A DNA stretch of 64,000 nt from Prochilodus magdalenae. Lineage: Eukaryota; Chordata; Actinopteri; Characiformes; Prochilodontidae. The translations under genes and the position numbers were made by a program. The first letter of the stretch is position 1, and each line of letters begins with the position of its first letter. Below are positions 36,111 to 48,509 of the stretch, piece after piece. Where the stretch lies: positions 72,001 through 136,000 of the forward strand of contig JAMWET010003460.1 in assembly GCA_024036415.1 (NCBI GenBank), in the 5' to 3' direction. The notes under the pieces were generated by a model. It was not told the origin of the DNA and did not search any database. It worked only from the letters and a program-made list of their open reading frames with translations.

Positions 36111-37830
36111 GCTGTATTTTTGGAGCCGCTGCTGAGGAGATGTCAGAGCTGTCTATCATGCTCCTGTCAGGAGATGCTGCTTTTCTGGGCGTTGCTGTCA
36201 GCTATTTCTGGTGGAGACTGAACTGATCTGAGCCTTAGGTTGCATTAAAACACTCAGCAAACCTGTAACTGCCATAGTCCTGTATACCGCTGTGTCTGAC
36301 ATGGGCATGTAGATCAGAGGAGTGCCAGTCAAATCTTAAAAAATGGTTTTTGGCACATGAGAGATCAGACCTAATAGCTGTGCTCTTTAAAGGGCAAGGC
36401 CTCCTGAGGAGAGCTTAAGCCTAGTGGATGCTGTTTCTGGAATTTTCAATGTAGAATTTCAGTGGCTTTTTAAAACTGTATATATATATATATATACATA
36501 AAAATTTAAGAGCCCGTCTGAAAATACTATATATGTTTCTGGGTTTGTGTTGGACCAGAATGAGCAGTTCTGTTTGATTCTCTACACTACTGGAAGCCTG
36601 TCTCCCAAACTCCAGATCAGATATTGTATTAGATCTGTGTATTTAGAAAATCACTAATGACCTCCAGAAGCCTGTTTTTAGAACCATGCTCGCTGGGCAT
36701 TTCACCCCAGCCACCGCTCGCCAGTCTCTCTATAGGTCACTTGAGGTCATCTTACAGTGGTTAAGGGACACTGGAATGAGGTGGCGTCATCACGGTCAGT
36801 AGGTAGTGGGTTTGGCCCTCTGCCAGTCTGTAGCTGTGTTGTCCTGGGTGTTTGCTGCTGGACCTTGTTCTTATGAACCAGACGCAAAAAATATATATGC
36901 TAATATATACATATATGTATAATTGTTGTGTATTTTTAGTATATATTTTTTAATGTAGTTTTTTTTTCCAAATTTTTTTTTAATTTTCATAATTTTGTGA
37001 TTGTGCTAAATAATGACAGTAATATTTTCTCAAGATTTTGTATGATTATGACAAAACTAAGGGCATATTTATAAGAAATTTATAAGGAATAAAAGCCAAA
37101 AACATATATAACAGAATACCGCACACTACCCACCAGTATAATATCATATCTATCAGCACTGAATGTGTCCACTGTTTATTTAAGTCCACTCTACTCCTTT
37201 ATTAACTCCTTCAGATCTTTAAACCAGCCAATTACAGCTAAGTCCTCCTAACAACAGCTGCTTGTGTCTGTAACACCATCTCAGGTGGTTGCTATGTTTC
37301 TTTACTTTGTTAATAGGGTGTTAATAATCAAGTTGTATCAATATGCCAGCAGCTGGGTGTACAAAGTTCTGCACCCCTTACATTCCTATGGGGGAAAGAA
37401 ACTTGCACACAAGCACTATTTCTGATCACCCAGAATATTCCAGAGTTGGCATGGCACCAACATCTCGAAAACTGTGGGATGAGTTAGCAGAGAAATATCT
37501 GGCAGACTAGAAGAAGTAGAAAAAGAAGAATAGGCCGTCGTAGCTTACTACAGTAACAAATGCAATACAGTCTGTTACTTGTGCAGTTATAACCTTGGGC
37601 TTTGTTATGGCTGGTGCTTTCGTCTTGTAAACATTAGCACTGTTGCTAAATTACGTGTGCATGTGGCAGAGCAATAGGACCTTTGGCTATTATGCCATTA
37701 TCCTGCAGTACTGGCACTTATAGAACATCTCAGCCAATCACATTGCATGGTCAGAAACAGCAGTAGTATGATACATGGTTAGGCATTTTCTGTGCCAACA
37801 CTTGCCAGAGTTGCTTCATTCGGTCAGTTT
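36111..37830. other. no gene recognised
   Basis: AT-rich stretches with short (TA)n at 36,479-36,496 and 36,890-36,925. No open frame of note. Confidence 0.45.
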
Positions 37831-37834
37831 GAGG

Positions 37835-38795
37835 CTCAGCGACGTCCAGTAAACTCAATAACCTCCTGAATCTACTGAATCACCAGATGCTCTCATCAGT
37901 GGATTACTAATTCCGTGTTTGCATGGCCATATTCCAAGGACTACAAAGCTTCACTGGGCTGAGATAAGGTGAAAGGGTGGTTTAGGAAGCATAAAGAAGC
38001 ATTTTCATGTATGGATTGGTCACCATAGAGATTGTCCCTTGGAAACGACTTCACGGAGCGGTTCAACTCATTACAAGACCTAGACCAAAAATGAACGGGA
38101 CTCTAGACATAAAGGCCAACCGAGGTTTGGGGTACTGGAGCCGATCCCAGTGCTCCTTGGACAAAAGGCAGGAAACGCCCAAGACAGTCCGCCAGTCCAT
38201 GGTTGGGGACGGTCATTGCGGTGGTCTGTGTGAATATGGTCCTGCATCGTGCAGCCATTGGCCAGTGGTGCTGGCACTGGTGGGGTGACTCGTGGAGGAC
38301 ATCACAGCTCACTGAGCGTCCGCAGCTTTGGCTATTGGGTCAGTCAGGTACAACGACACTCAGTAAGGGCTCTGTTAGACTTTTAGCACCACCCATAACT
38401 CTGTTTTTTGTTGTTGTTGTTATCTGATGATTGTGTACTCTTCTGAACTAACAATTGTAAGCGTCTCTGAGTTCTTGAAAAGCGCTATAAGAATAAAATA
38501 TTATTATTATTATTAAATGACTAGTCGACCAGCTGACCTCCAATTGATTGTATTTGGCTACAAACTGGAACGGACCAACTGACCACAACGTTAAGCTTTG
38601 GGCAATTGTGGGATCACACTGTGATCAATGGGCAATTCCTAAATTAGGACAATGTGCTTGGACTATATGGATGGCCACAGCTCCATGTAACTTGGTGACT
38701 GTCTCCGTTAACTAGCATACTAGCATTAAATAAAACAGACCACACACTAGGCCACATTAACCACAGCCAGTTCTACCTTTCTGTGTTCTTCTGAG
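37835..38795. repeat. dispersed repeat, copy 1, split by a 405-bp insertion
   Basis: 37,835-38,110 and 38,519-38,795 together match 40,430-40,970 (shared phrases GGGCTGAGAT, AAAAATGAACGGGACTCT, AGTCGACCAG, CAATGTGCTTGGACTATA, AACCACAGCCAGTTCTACC). The match is continuous in the second copy. Sequence 38,111-38,518 is therefore an insertion. It contains a family B Tc1 fragment on the minus strand (38,170-38,350) and ends with a SINE/LINE-type tail, GAAAAGCGCTATAAGAATAA then (ATT)n. Confidence 0.75.
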
Positions 38796-39349
38796 AGCGG
38801 TATAACACATGGTTAAGCATTTTCTGTGCAAATACGTAATGGGAAGTGACATCACTGACCTGCATTTTGCATTCTCACGCTTGTAAATAAACTGTAGATT
38901 ACACTTTAAACTAATCTTGGTGGACGTCAATTCGTTCGATTAATTGTCAGTCACCTGGAACACCTAAAACCAGTAACGCTCAGATATTCTCGTTCAGTCG
39001 TTTCATTTCATGGATCTTGTCCAGCTGCCCACAGCCTGTATTGAAAATGTGTTGCTACATTATTTATGCCGAGGTTCTCATTCCTAACCCGGATGGACAT
39101 GCACGTTTTCTTGTTTTCCCTGCTCTAACCAGCCTGAATGAATCCAGCCACTAATTATCACACCCAGCCTGAGATGAATCACGATCGAGTACCGCTGATT
39201 TGCAATGTTAATGATGCAGGGCAACTGCAGGAAATCTGTCTCTCAAACACACCCGATATCCAAAACTGCACACCACGCAGATCCCACCATGCAGAAGCCG
39301 ATCCAAATAAAGTTTTGATGTGCCTGTAGATATTGGAATGCAAAGTCAG

Positions 39350-40115
39350 TGCTCAAAATCTCTTTCCTTTAGTGTCCTTTTGTAGTAGCACTGAGGCCGT
39401 CGACGGCACCTCAGAATGAGTGGTTGGCTTGGTCTTTATGGACCTTGCTATGTGCACTGGTGTGCAGTCATGTTGGAACAGGAAGGACTGATCCCACAAA
39501 GTTGGGAGAATGAAATGGTCCAAAGTCTCTTGGTCTGCTGGAGCATTAAGAGTTTCTTTCACTGGAGCTAAAGGGCCGAGCCCACCTCCTGAACAACACC
39601 CCCACACCATAATTCCTCCCTCCCCAAACTTTACCCTCGGCACAATGCAGTCAGACAAGTCCTGTTCTCCTGGCAATCGCCAAACCCAGACTCTCTATCA
39701 GATTGCCAGATGGAGAAGGGTGATTGGTCACTCCAGAGAACTTGTCTCCACTGCTCTAGAGTCCAGTGGCGGCGCTTTACACCACTGCATTCGATGCTCT
39801 GCATTGCGCTTGGTGGTGTGAGGCTTGGATGCAGCTGCTCGGCCATGGAAACCCATTCCATGAAGCTCTACACACTGGTCTTGAGCTGATATGAAGGACA
39901 CATGAAGTTTGGAGGTCTGTAGTGACTGACTCTGCAGAAAGTTGGCTGACCCCGCTCTGTCATTTTGCATGGCCTACCACTTCATGCCTGAGTTCCTGCC
40001 ATTCCCAATTGTTTCCACTTTGTTATAAACCCACTGACAGTTGAATGTGGAACATTTAGTAGGGAGGGAACTTCATGACTGGACTTGTTGGCATCCTATC
40101 ATGGTGCCATGCTGG
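39350..40115 (-). mobile_element. Tc1-like family A copy, decayed
   Basis: Minus-strand frames 39,631-39,970 and 39,353-39,676 carry, in order, VELHGMGFHGRAAASK, the first-Asp region ([12 protein letters not shown]), [20 protein letters not shown] and [14 protein letters not shown] (second Asp). The third catalytic acid region is missing at 39,350-39,430. Frameshifts near 39,640-39,730 split it. Confidence 0.85.
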
Positions 40116-40254
40116 GATTAAAGGGCTTCAGTTTGCAGGGCACATAAAGACTGGACTCTGGATCAATGGAAAAAGGTCATGAGGGGTGAGGGCATTAGGA
40201 TGAGAAGGCAAGTGCACAAATGATGCACCCATTCAGCATAGTGCCCACTGCACT

Positions 40255-40420
40255 GGAGGTACAGTCTTACCCAGAGCGACTTTCAGCTTGAGCACTTCAT
40301 TCACAAAGGTAGGCAAAGGTAGCCTTAGGAGTCTTGCCCAAGGACTCTTACTGGTATAGTCCGACCCTAGTCTACAGCAAGGGAAGTGTAGGTGTTACCT
40401 ACTACACTATACCAACAATG
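40255..40420 (-). repeat. SINE copy 3, degenerate
   Basis: CCAGAGCGACTTTCAGC, AGTCTTGCCCAAGGACTCTT and GTTACCTACTACACTATACC follow the order of the SINEs at 4.7 and 19.8 kb. The pol III boxes are mutated. Confidence 0.65.
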
Positions 40421-40429
40421 AGTTGCTTC

Positions 40430-40970
40430 AGTTGGTGGGGTCCAGCGACGTTAAATAAGGTCAGCTGACCTCCTGGATGTAGGTGACCAGGTTATCCCAT
40501 CAGTGGGTTATCTATTCCGTGTTGGCACAAGCATATTCCAAGGATGCAGAAACCTAAGATGCATTGGGCTGAGATTGTGAAAGGGTGGTTCAGGGAGAGA
40601 GAGATTCTCTTGTGGAAAGTGGTATGTGCTGGGATGTGCTGATGAAGACTTTACAGATTGGCTTGAGTCATCATGACAAGACCTTGGCCAAAAATGAATG
40701 GGACTCTGGACATGGTTAGTCGACCAGTTGACCTCCAATTGACTGCAGATCAAGCTTTGCAACCCTTGTGCTGACAAGGAGCATCTGTCCTTGGTATCAC
40801 ACAGTGATCGAAGAGCAGTTCCTAATTTAGGACAATGTGCTTGGACTATAATGGACTGCCACAGCTCCATGTAACCTCCCCATTACTAACATACTATCAT
40901 ACTACTCAACAGACCACATATCAGGCCACATTAACCGCAGCCAGTTCTACCTTCCTGTGTTCTTCAGCCA
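40430..40970. repeat. dispersed repeat, copy 2, uninterrupted
   Basis: Partner of 37,835-38,795. It keeps the undisturbed sequence (GGACTCTGGACATGGTTAGT, near 40,700) where the first copy has the insertion. No coding content. Confidence 0.75.
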
Positions 40971-41149
40971 CCTTTGCTATGCTTAACTGTAGCCTTGGTC
41001 ACTCAATGTCTACTAAACCCTTGGCACCAGTTTCTGGCCTGTGTGGTATGTACAAAGCTGGTCCACAAGACAAAGTTAATGTGCTCTGTGCACTGAAAAA
41101 CCACAGATTTCGCTCTTGATACATATTGTCACTGTCCAAAGAAAAACAG

Positions 41150-41378
41150 GTATCTCCAAAATGGCAACTTTCCAGGAGAGGCCAAAAACCTCCTTTAATT
41201 TCAATGCAAGTCAATGGAACCAGACATCTCTCCAAGCAGTTTGGGGCCATTTCTGTTGGTCCATCCATCATGAAATTTATATATAGTGTAAAAAGCAACA
41301 CATGTGATCAAATGAGGCATAAAAGTAAAAATCTACAAAAATGGAGATACATGTTTTTCATTGGACAGCGATGATATG
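41150..41378. repeat. dispersed repeat (partner at 16.3 kb)
   Basis: Shares TGGCAACTTTCCAGGAGAGG, ATCATGAAATTTATA, ATGTGATCAAATGAGGCATA and ATACATGTTTTTC, in order, with 16,325-16,680. Confidence 0.65.
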
Positions 41379-42306
41379 CATTTAAAAGATGATCACATGC
41401 AACATGGATGGACTGGCTGGTTTTCCATAGATGCGTTCCATATTTAAAGCACTCAGAAACCATAGAAGAGCCATCACGCAGTGCCATGTCTGCAGTCCGT
41501 GCTGTCATCTCACTCTCACGTTGTTGACGGTTAAGGAAGACAGTTCTTGGCCATGCTGAGTGATGGATGTCTGGATTGAGCGACTGCACACAGCTTGTGG
41601 AGATTAGCAGTTATGGGTTAATACGGTCTACGGGTGAGCAGAGTGTTGTTCAGAAAGCAATGCTAAACTAAGACCACCATCACCTTCCGGGGCTAGGAGA
41701 ATGTCTTTTCCCTCAACCCTAAGCCCCCCGCTGATATTTTGAAGGAAGTGGAGCACAGCTTAAAGCGATTTTTACGCATGCACCCGAAGAGACAGGAAGA
41801 GGTGGCGGAAGTTCTCTCTGGGATTTAAACTACTCCTGTCTACGACTCTCTTTCAGCAGTTGTTCCTGTAATACTTTTCACACAGGCTTTAGTTTTGGAA
41901 AGCTAATCATGTCCCCCGTCCCATTCTTTCTAGACTCCAAAATCCTGGACCACAGCAGCATCCCAAGGTCAGAGGAAGTCCACTTTTATTTTCATGTTAT
42001 ACAAGTACACGATTATGAATTTCACAGACTGAGAGCTACAATAGCCCAATCCCTAGCAGGGGCACAACCAGTTGAAGGCTGCCTTCTGGGGTTTGCAAGT
42101 TTCTTGCACGCCTCATAAACGCACAGTCTGTAAAAGACCACATGCACTCTAATGCTTACACGCCAAACCCAGCTGTCAAGAGAATGCACTGCAAGGACTT
42201 TCTTGAGTTGGTACGGAGGCTGTTTTCTACAGCTGGGAAGCAGATGCATCCAGGAAGCTTGTTCCTTAGCCATTTTCACCTCATTTGACCTACGCAATTT
42301 ACAGGA

Positions 42307-42415
42307 CCAGTCAAAGGTTTAGACACACCCTACTAAACTGAGGTTGTTGGTGGTCTTAAAGACTGAAGACTTAACAGCTCCTGCTAATGATATGTCTGAC
42401 ACAATATACAGCATT
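42307..42415. mobile_element. truncated relative of the 476-bp MITE
   Basis: CCAGTCAAAGGTTTAGACAC then GTTGTTGGTGGTCTTAAAGA match the left part of the MITE at 15,401. Similarity ends near 42,415. Confidence 0.6.
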
Positions 42416-42622
42416 GGAAATAAATAAGAGCCCACTTCAGTTTCTTCTTAAATCAGCATCTCCACATGTACAGCAGGCTCTTAGTAAGGAACTGAAGGTT
42501 GGGTTCACCCCTGTTGTGTGTTTTACAGAATTTAAACATTTCTGTTGTTAGATGGTTTAAATAGCTTTTCAATTGTCTTGTTTAAACAGGTTTTTTTCCT
42601 CTGGTCTAGGTGCATCTGTTGT

Positions 42623-43298
42623 GTTATGATCTCACTGAGACGTGGGCCAAACAGGGTCAATATCTAGCTCTAAATGAATCTACCCAACAGGGTTTAGTTA
42701 TACTCACCGCTGTAACCATACCTTAGATTTGGTATTATCACGAGGAATCAGGGTAGAAAATTTAGACACAGTCCCTCAGAGTGACTGCATCTCAGATCAT
42801 TACTTGATAATATATGAAATCGTTCTAGACCACAATGTCTACATGCCGCCCCACTACTGATATAAACGAAATATCACAACATCTACTATAGATGCCCTTA
42901 TAAATAGATTACCAGATCTTTCAAACGTCCCTGCCCCGCTGGGCCTCGATGAGCTTGAAAGTACCACTGAATTCCTGCAGTCCACTCCTCAGTCAACTCT
43001 TGATAGTGTGGCTCCAATAAAGAGGAAAATTATTAGGAGGAAAACGCTTGGCCCAAACCAAACGAGGCCTTAAACCTAAATAAACTGCATCACTAATATC
43101 AGAAACTGGATGGCCAAGAATTTCCTTTAGCTTAATCCAAGCAAGACTGAGATCATGCTACTTGGCCCTAACGCAGAGCGAACCAAACTCTCCTAATTTG
43201 TCTTGAATATTGATGGCCACGCTATTACTCCTAGCTCCACTCTGAGAAATCTAGGCGTGATCTTTGACACCAGCTTGTCTTTTGATGTACATATCATA
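42623..43298 (+). pseudogene. L2-type LINE fragment (endonuclease end and RT end)
   Basis: Plus-strand translation near 42,705-42,820 gives HTLDLVLSRGIRVENL and then CISDHYLIIYE, the C-terminal part of an APE-type endonuclease with its SDH signature. Near 43,100-43,295 it gives NWMAKNFL and RNLGVIFDTSLSF, the end of an L2-type reverse transcriptase. The RT core between them is deleted and stops are present. A Tx1-type LINE interrupts it at about 43,298. The LINE-like 3' tail at 48,130-48,505 probably belongs to the same element. Confidence 0.7.
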
Positions 43299-44123
43299 TG
43301 GGTGTTGGAGACTTGTGCCGGTTTCTCCTTTATTTACTCCGGCGACGAGAGGCACCATCTCCAACGTCCCTCCTTTCATCCCTGATGAGTTGATTACCAA
43401 AGAGCTGGGTCGGTTTGGGAGGTTAGCGGGTGAGGTCAGGCTGATCCCGCTGGGTTGTAAGAACGACGCGCTCAGACACGTCCTGTCCTTTAGACGGCAG
43501 GTGTTCATGTTTCTTAACAGTGCCGATAAAACACTCAAAGCTTCGTTCCGCGTGTCTTACGGCAATAGTTCGTATATGCTGTACGCCAGCACGGACAGCC
43601 TGAGGTGTTTCCGATGCGGGAGCGTCAGGCATAAGCGGTTTGAGTTGGTCTGGTGCTCGGGTGGGCAGTGGGTCTGGTGCTCGGGTGGGCGGTGGGTCTG
43701 GTGCTCGGGTGGGCGGTGGGTCTGGTGCTCGGGTGGGCAGCGAGAATGGTGAGGCTAGTGGTGTTCAGGATCAGGAGTCTGAGGTGCTGAATGAGTCTCA
43801 GCTGAGCGTAGCTGTGTCTCTGGAGGGGAGTGTGGAGGATGTGGGGTCTGATGTCGGGCAGAGTCAGGACAGTGAAGAGATGTTGTACTCGGTTGAGCAG
43901 ATTAACACCTTCTTAGATGAGACTAAAAGGTAAGCCCGTTGATGTCAAGAAGCTTTTCCCTGATCTGGACGGGTTTGTGTGCTCCGCGGAGGTGGCACAG
44001 AAGAGATTTGGCTTTGATGTTCTCTCCAAACAGAAGCGGTACCGTTTGAAGAAGCACATGACTACAGTTAGGAAAGTTATAGGTCCGAAGGGTGGTGTGC
44101 GACGTGTCACTGATAAGCTATGA
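43296..44123 (+). pseudogene. Tx1-type LINE ORF1 (gag-like), 5' truncated
   Basis: This is the RNA-binding ORF1 protein of a Tx1/L1-group non-LTR retrotransposon. The frame from about 43,296 carries ISNVPPFIPDELITKELGRF and then LRCFRCGSVRHKRFE, a CCHC-type zinc knuckle whose last Cys is lost at a frameshift near 43,640. A 22-23-bp tandem repeat (43,647-43,742) follows, then an acidic stretch. A second frameshift near 43,925 precedes the basic C-terminus, which ends at 44,123. The 5' end of the element is missing. ORF2 starts 88 bp downstream. Confidence 0.75.
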
Positions 44124-44211
44124 GCACTGTGCACACAGAGAGAGAGAGTCTTTCCTACTTACTCTGTCTGTCATTCTGTTTTACTGTTTCCTTTTACTCT
44201 CTCCTCTCTCT

Positions 44212-47200
44212 ATGGGGGTCTTCAGGGTGGGGTCTTTAAACGTAAATGGTTTTAGAGACAGGGGTAAACAGGCCCTCTTCTCTGAGCTGTTCAATCTTAA
44301 GAGGATGGCCGTGTGTTTTTTTACAGGAGACACACAGTGATGAGAGCTCAGTGTCTGATTGGGGGTTATGGGGGGAGGTGTTCCTTAGCCATGGTACTAA
44401 TGTCAGTGCTGGGGTGGGTATTCTGCTCTCTCGGGCCTCTAATGTGACTTATGTTTTATCTGTTACTGAGGTGGTAGCAGGACGCTTGCTCATGCTTAGA
44501 GCGAGTGTCTATGGCCGTGCGTGTGTTTTTATTAATATCTATGCTCCTAATAGAGGCTCAGATAGAAGTGAACTATTTCTTAAACTGGATCAGGTGTTGC
44601 AGTCACTCTCCTCGGAGGAGGCTGTTGTTCTAGGAGGAGACTGGAACAGCACTCTTTCTGTTAAGGACAGAAATGGGGAAGAGCCTCACCGACAATCTGC
44701 TCTCACTCTGGCCAATGTTTTATCTGGTTTCGATCTGAGGGATGTTTGGAGGGACAAACACCCTGCTGCGAGACAGTACTCCTGGGTGAAGGTTGTGGAA
44801 GGAGGTGTTTTTGCAGCACGCCTAGACAGATTTTATATTTCCAATAGTGGTCGAAACCTGATCAGCCAGTCCAGTATTCAGCCCACCTCCTTCTCGGATC
44901 ACCACCTATGTACTGTGGACTTGTCTTTTACGTGTCACACTCCTAGAAGTTGTTTGTGGTATTTTAATAAGTCACTTTTATTAGATAGACGTTTTTGTGA
45001 TAATTTTAAGCTGTTTTGGGGAGAATGGGTTAAGAGGAAGGGAGATTTTGATAGCCTCTTGCAGTGGTGGGATGTGGGGAAGGCACAGATTAGAGTCTTT
45101 TGTCAGGACTTCACATCCTATTCAACTTCTAGGCTGAGAAATGCGGTCGCAACCTTGGAGCAAGAAATTTCCGGGATTCATGACACTCTGATAAATCAAG
45201 AGGTACATGGGTTGAGGGCAGAGCTAACCCTGAAGTTACAGGAGCTAAGTGACCTCCTGCATGAGAAGGCGAAGGGAGCTCTAGTGAGGTCCAGGTTCCA
45301 GGACATGGATGCCCCGACTGCTTATTTCTTTAATCTGGAAAAGTCTTCTCCCAAACATGAGACTCTGGTGTCTGTTTACAAAGAAGATGGGACGGTTACT
45401 ACAGACCCTGCTGAGGTGAAGAGACTGGCTGTTGGGTTTTACTCAGGACTTTTTTACAGCCGGCGCCCTGGACCAGCAGTGTTCTAGGATACTGCTGGAT
45501 GACCTACCGCAGTCGGATGGACAGCATCGACAGGACCTGGACGCTGCACTGTCTTTTGATGAGGTCACCAAGGCTGTCTACCAGCTCACTTCCGGGCGGG
45601 CACCTGGGGTTGACGGCTTGCCGATTGACTTTTACAAGGCCTTCTGGGGGATCATTGGAAGAGACTTTTTCGATGTTCGATGGCCAGCTTTGGTGCAAGT
45701 GTGCTCCAAAAGAGCTGTCAGCGTGCGGTTCTGTCTCTTCTAACGAAGAAGGGAGATCTCTGCCTCCTCAAGAACTGGAGACCCGTGTCACTGCCATGTG
45801 CGGACTATAAGATCTTGTCACGGTGCATTGCTAACGGACTAAAAGTGTTTTTGGGTTTGATTATTAATGATGATCAGTCCTACTGTGTGCAGACCAGATC
45901 CATTTATGACAACTTGTTTTTAAATCAGAGATTTATTTGACTTTGCCAAATCCACTGGATCAGAGTTTGGGTCGTTGTCTCTGGACCAGGAAAAGGCATT
46001 TGATTGTGTGGATCACACTTACCTTTTCGCAGCTCTGAAGGCTTTTGGGTTCGGGGATGGTTTTATATCCTGGATTAGGTTGTTGTACACAGGGGCTTCA
46101 TGTCTGATAAGGGTGAGGGAGGGTTGAGTCTCCCTGTCTTAGCTAGCAGGGGGATTAGACAGGGGTGCCCACTCTCTGGGCAGCTTTATAGTATGGCAGC
46201 AGAACCTCGTCTGTGTCTGCTGAGGAAGAGACTGTCTGGTCTGCAGATTGGCGCCAGTTTAGTTCAGGTGCCCGCCTATGCTGATGACAGCACAGTGGTC
46301 ATACGTGGTGAGCAGGATGTTGAGTCCCTAAAAGAGGCATTGCATGTTTACAGTAGGGCCACTTCTGCTAAATTGAACTGGGCTAAGACAGAAGCTCTGT
46401 GGTGTGGCTCCTGGAGCAGTGGTCACAAGCTGCCCTCTCTACCCGGCGGTGTCCAGTGGAGTAGGACTGGTCTGAAGGTGTTGGGTGTGTGGCTGGACAC
46501 TGACAAGGTCAAGGAGAGGAACTGGGAGGGTGTAGTAGAGAAGGTCCGTGCTAAGTTGGCACAAATGGATCAACGTTGCTTGTGCTCTCCTGAGGGCTGC
46601 TGGCAGACTGGGCCTACACAGACACTTGTTCACTCTCCGGCTGGCGGGGGTGGATTTGGGAGGTCTAACGTCCTTTTACTTGGCAGCTGTGGAGGCGTGG
46701 CAACTGTTCCTGTCATCCAAGGTGGCCGGGTCTGCTCCATCCACATGGGTTTTTGATGAGCCACTGTTTTTTAACCCTGCTTTTCCATCGCTGGACCGGA
46801 TCTCAGGTACTTTGAGGGTGAGCCTGCTGGAGCGTGGCATCTCCAAGATCCATCACCTACGGAGGGGCATGGCCTGGGTGGTGGCTGAACAGCTGGCGGA
46901 GATGGCTGGGCTGAGGTCAGTGCGTCTGGCGTTACAGGTGCTGAACTGGGTATGGTCAGATCTGTCCTCCTCTGTAAATGGTTTCCTGGACGCGAATCCG
47001 GTGGAACAATGCCACCGTGAACAGCTGGTTTTCCCGGAGCTGGTTCTGGATGTGGACCTGGAGGATTGGCAGGAGGACCAGGGGAAGCTCTTGACCTCCA
47101 GGACGTTGACTCTCGGACATTTCAGTTCTCTGTCTAAACGTGCTCTGTATCAGGCATGTGTTAAAGTCCCGAATGTTCACAGCCTGAGGGATGTGAGAGA

Positions 47201-47789
47201 GACTAAGTGGACGGGGGTTGTTCGGACCGACTCGTTGCCTAAAGGTAGCTGGCAGTCCCTGTATAAGCGCCCCATAGAAAAGAGGGTGGGTGACCTCCAG
47301 TGGAGGATTATACATGGGATCTTAGCCACAAACAGACACGTAGCACAGATCGATCCTTTAATCGGGGAGGGCTGTCCCTTCTGTGGAGCACCTGAGACAG
47401 TGTTTCACACCTTCCTCCAGTGTGCACGGTTGGGGCCGGTTCTAGCTCTGGTAAGGGACTGGGGTGTGAGGTTCCTAGGCTCCTATGATCATAGCCTGTT
47501 TATATATGGTCCTAAGTACTCTGTCTAGAGGAAAGAGAAGGTTGTGCTTTTAAACTTTTTGTATGGTGCTGCAAAGCTGGCTATCTGGTGCTCCAGGAAG
47601 AACCGGATTAAGGGTTATGGAGGTACTGACCCTGTACTGATGGTTAGGGGCTTTGTGAAGAGGAGACTCCGTGTTGAGTTTATGTATTACACCCTTGTGA
47701 ATGACGTGGAGCTTTTCTTTGCAGTGTGGGGGGCCGGGGGTCTGCTTTGTGAACCAAATGATGATGGGGGTTTTGTTCTGAATGTGTGA
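44212..47789 (+). pseudogene. Tx1-type LINE ORF2 (APE endonuclease plus reverse transcriptase)
   Basis: About 1,190 codons, near the family's usual size. The start MGVFRVGSLNVNGFRDRG (44,212) opens the APE endonuclease; GDWNSTL and SDHH (44,894-44,905) are its active-site signatures. The RT follows: GRAPGVDGLPIDFYKAFW (45,596-45,650), ASRGIRQGCPLSGQLY (46,142-46,190) and the catalytic YADD (46,277-46,288). The C-terminal zinc knuckle CPFCG, with later H and C, is at 47,373-47,421. An extra T in a run of seven (44,316-44,322) shifts the frame. Further shifts lie near 45,460, 45,680, 45,940-46,100 and 46,560, and an in-frame TAG is at 47,526. It is dead. Confidence 0.88.
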
Positions 47790-47888
47790 GCTGCACTCCC
47801 TGTGTTTCACTGTGTTCTTCGGTTTTATCCTGGTTGGAAATGATAATCACATTTTGTTGTTTTAACTTTGTTTGATTAAAGGTGTTAA

Positions 47889-48090
47889 ACGTCTCTCTCT
47901 CTCAGTCTCTCTGTCTCTTTCTCTCAGTCTCAGCCTCTCTCTCTGTCTGTCTCTCTCTCAGTGGATCGACGCTGATGGACAACACTGAGGCACACGCAAT
48001 CCAACAACTTAATATCTACCTCTAAATCCTTAATCCTCTTAATCACTCTCTGTCTCTCTCTCTCTCCTTCCTTCTTTCTCTCCTCTTCTT
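47889..48090. repeat. (TC)n-rich tracts
   Basis: Imperfect TC microsatellites at 47,889-47,962 and 48,045-48,085 flank a short unique segment at the 3' side of the Tx1 element. Confidence 0.9.
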
Positions 48091-48129
48091 AGTTAAGCAC
48101 TAGAATTTCTCCGGACTGATCACATCAGA

Positions 48130-48509
48130 ACCCCCAGGCACCTGAGCATCAGCACCACCATGGGTCTCCTGCCCTGTTTCATCGCCTGGCATGACCATAA
48201 CCTTTACACTGACCTGAGTCTGGCTCTGATCATGAACTCCCTCCTGGACTAATCAGACTAAGCAGGTTGGGTTCCGCCCTTGAGCCTGGTTCCTCTCGAG
48301 GTTTCTTCCTCCTCACAGGAGTTTTTCCTCGCCACTGTTGCCTCTGGCTTGCTCAAGGGGGCATGGACCCAGTTCCCCCCCCCTCAAATGTCTGTACATT
48401 AACTTTGTGGGGTTTTTTTTTCTATATAACAAACTGATTTTCTGCAAAGCTGCTTTGAGACAATGTTGGTTGTAAAAAGCACTATACAAATAAACATTGA
48501 TTGCTCTGA
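48130..48509 (+). mobile_element. LINE-type 3' tail
   Basis: The plus strand has TCTCGAGGTTTCTTCCTC (about 48,296), GAGTTTTTCCTCGCCACTGT, AAGCTGCTTTGAGACAATGT and AAAAAGCACTATACAAATAA, a tail common in otophysan LINE and SINE copies. An inverted copy lies at 61,625-61,800. It abuts Maverick-type sequence at 48,510. Confidence 0.75.

Larger units (their letters stand above)
43296..47892 (+). mobile_element. Tx1-type LINE, 5' truncated, inside an L2-type LINE
   Basis: The element runs from within ORF1 to its 3' end near 47,890 (GATTAAAGGTGTTAAACG) and is followed at once by a (TC)n-rich tract. L2-type sequence lies upstream and an L2-like 3' tail downstream, so the Tx1 element sits within the older LINE. 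Some Tx1 lineages are known to target TC microsatellites, which fits the 3' junction. Confidence 0.7.

Noticed and set aside
43251..43632. Minus-strand frames opposite the LINE ORF1
   Set aside because: Antisense shadows of a clearly coding plus strand with a zinc knuckle.
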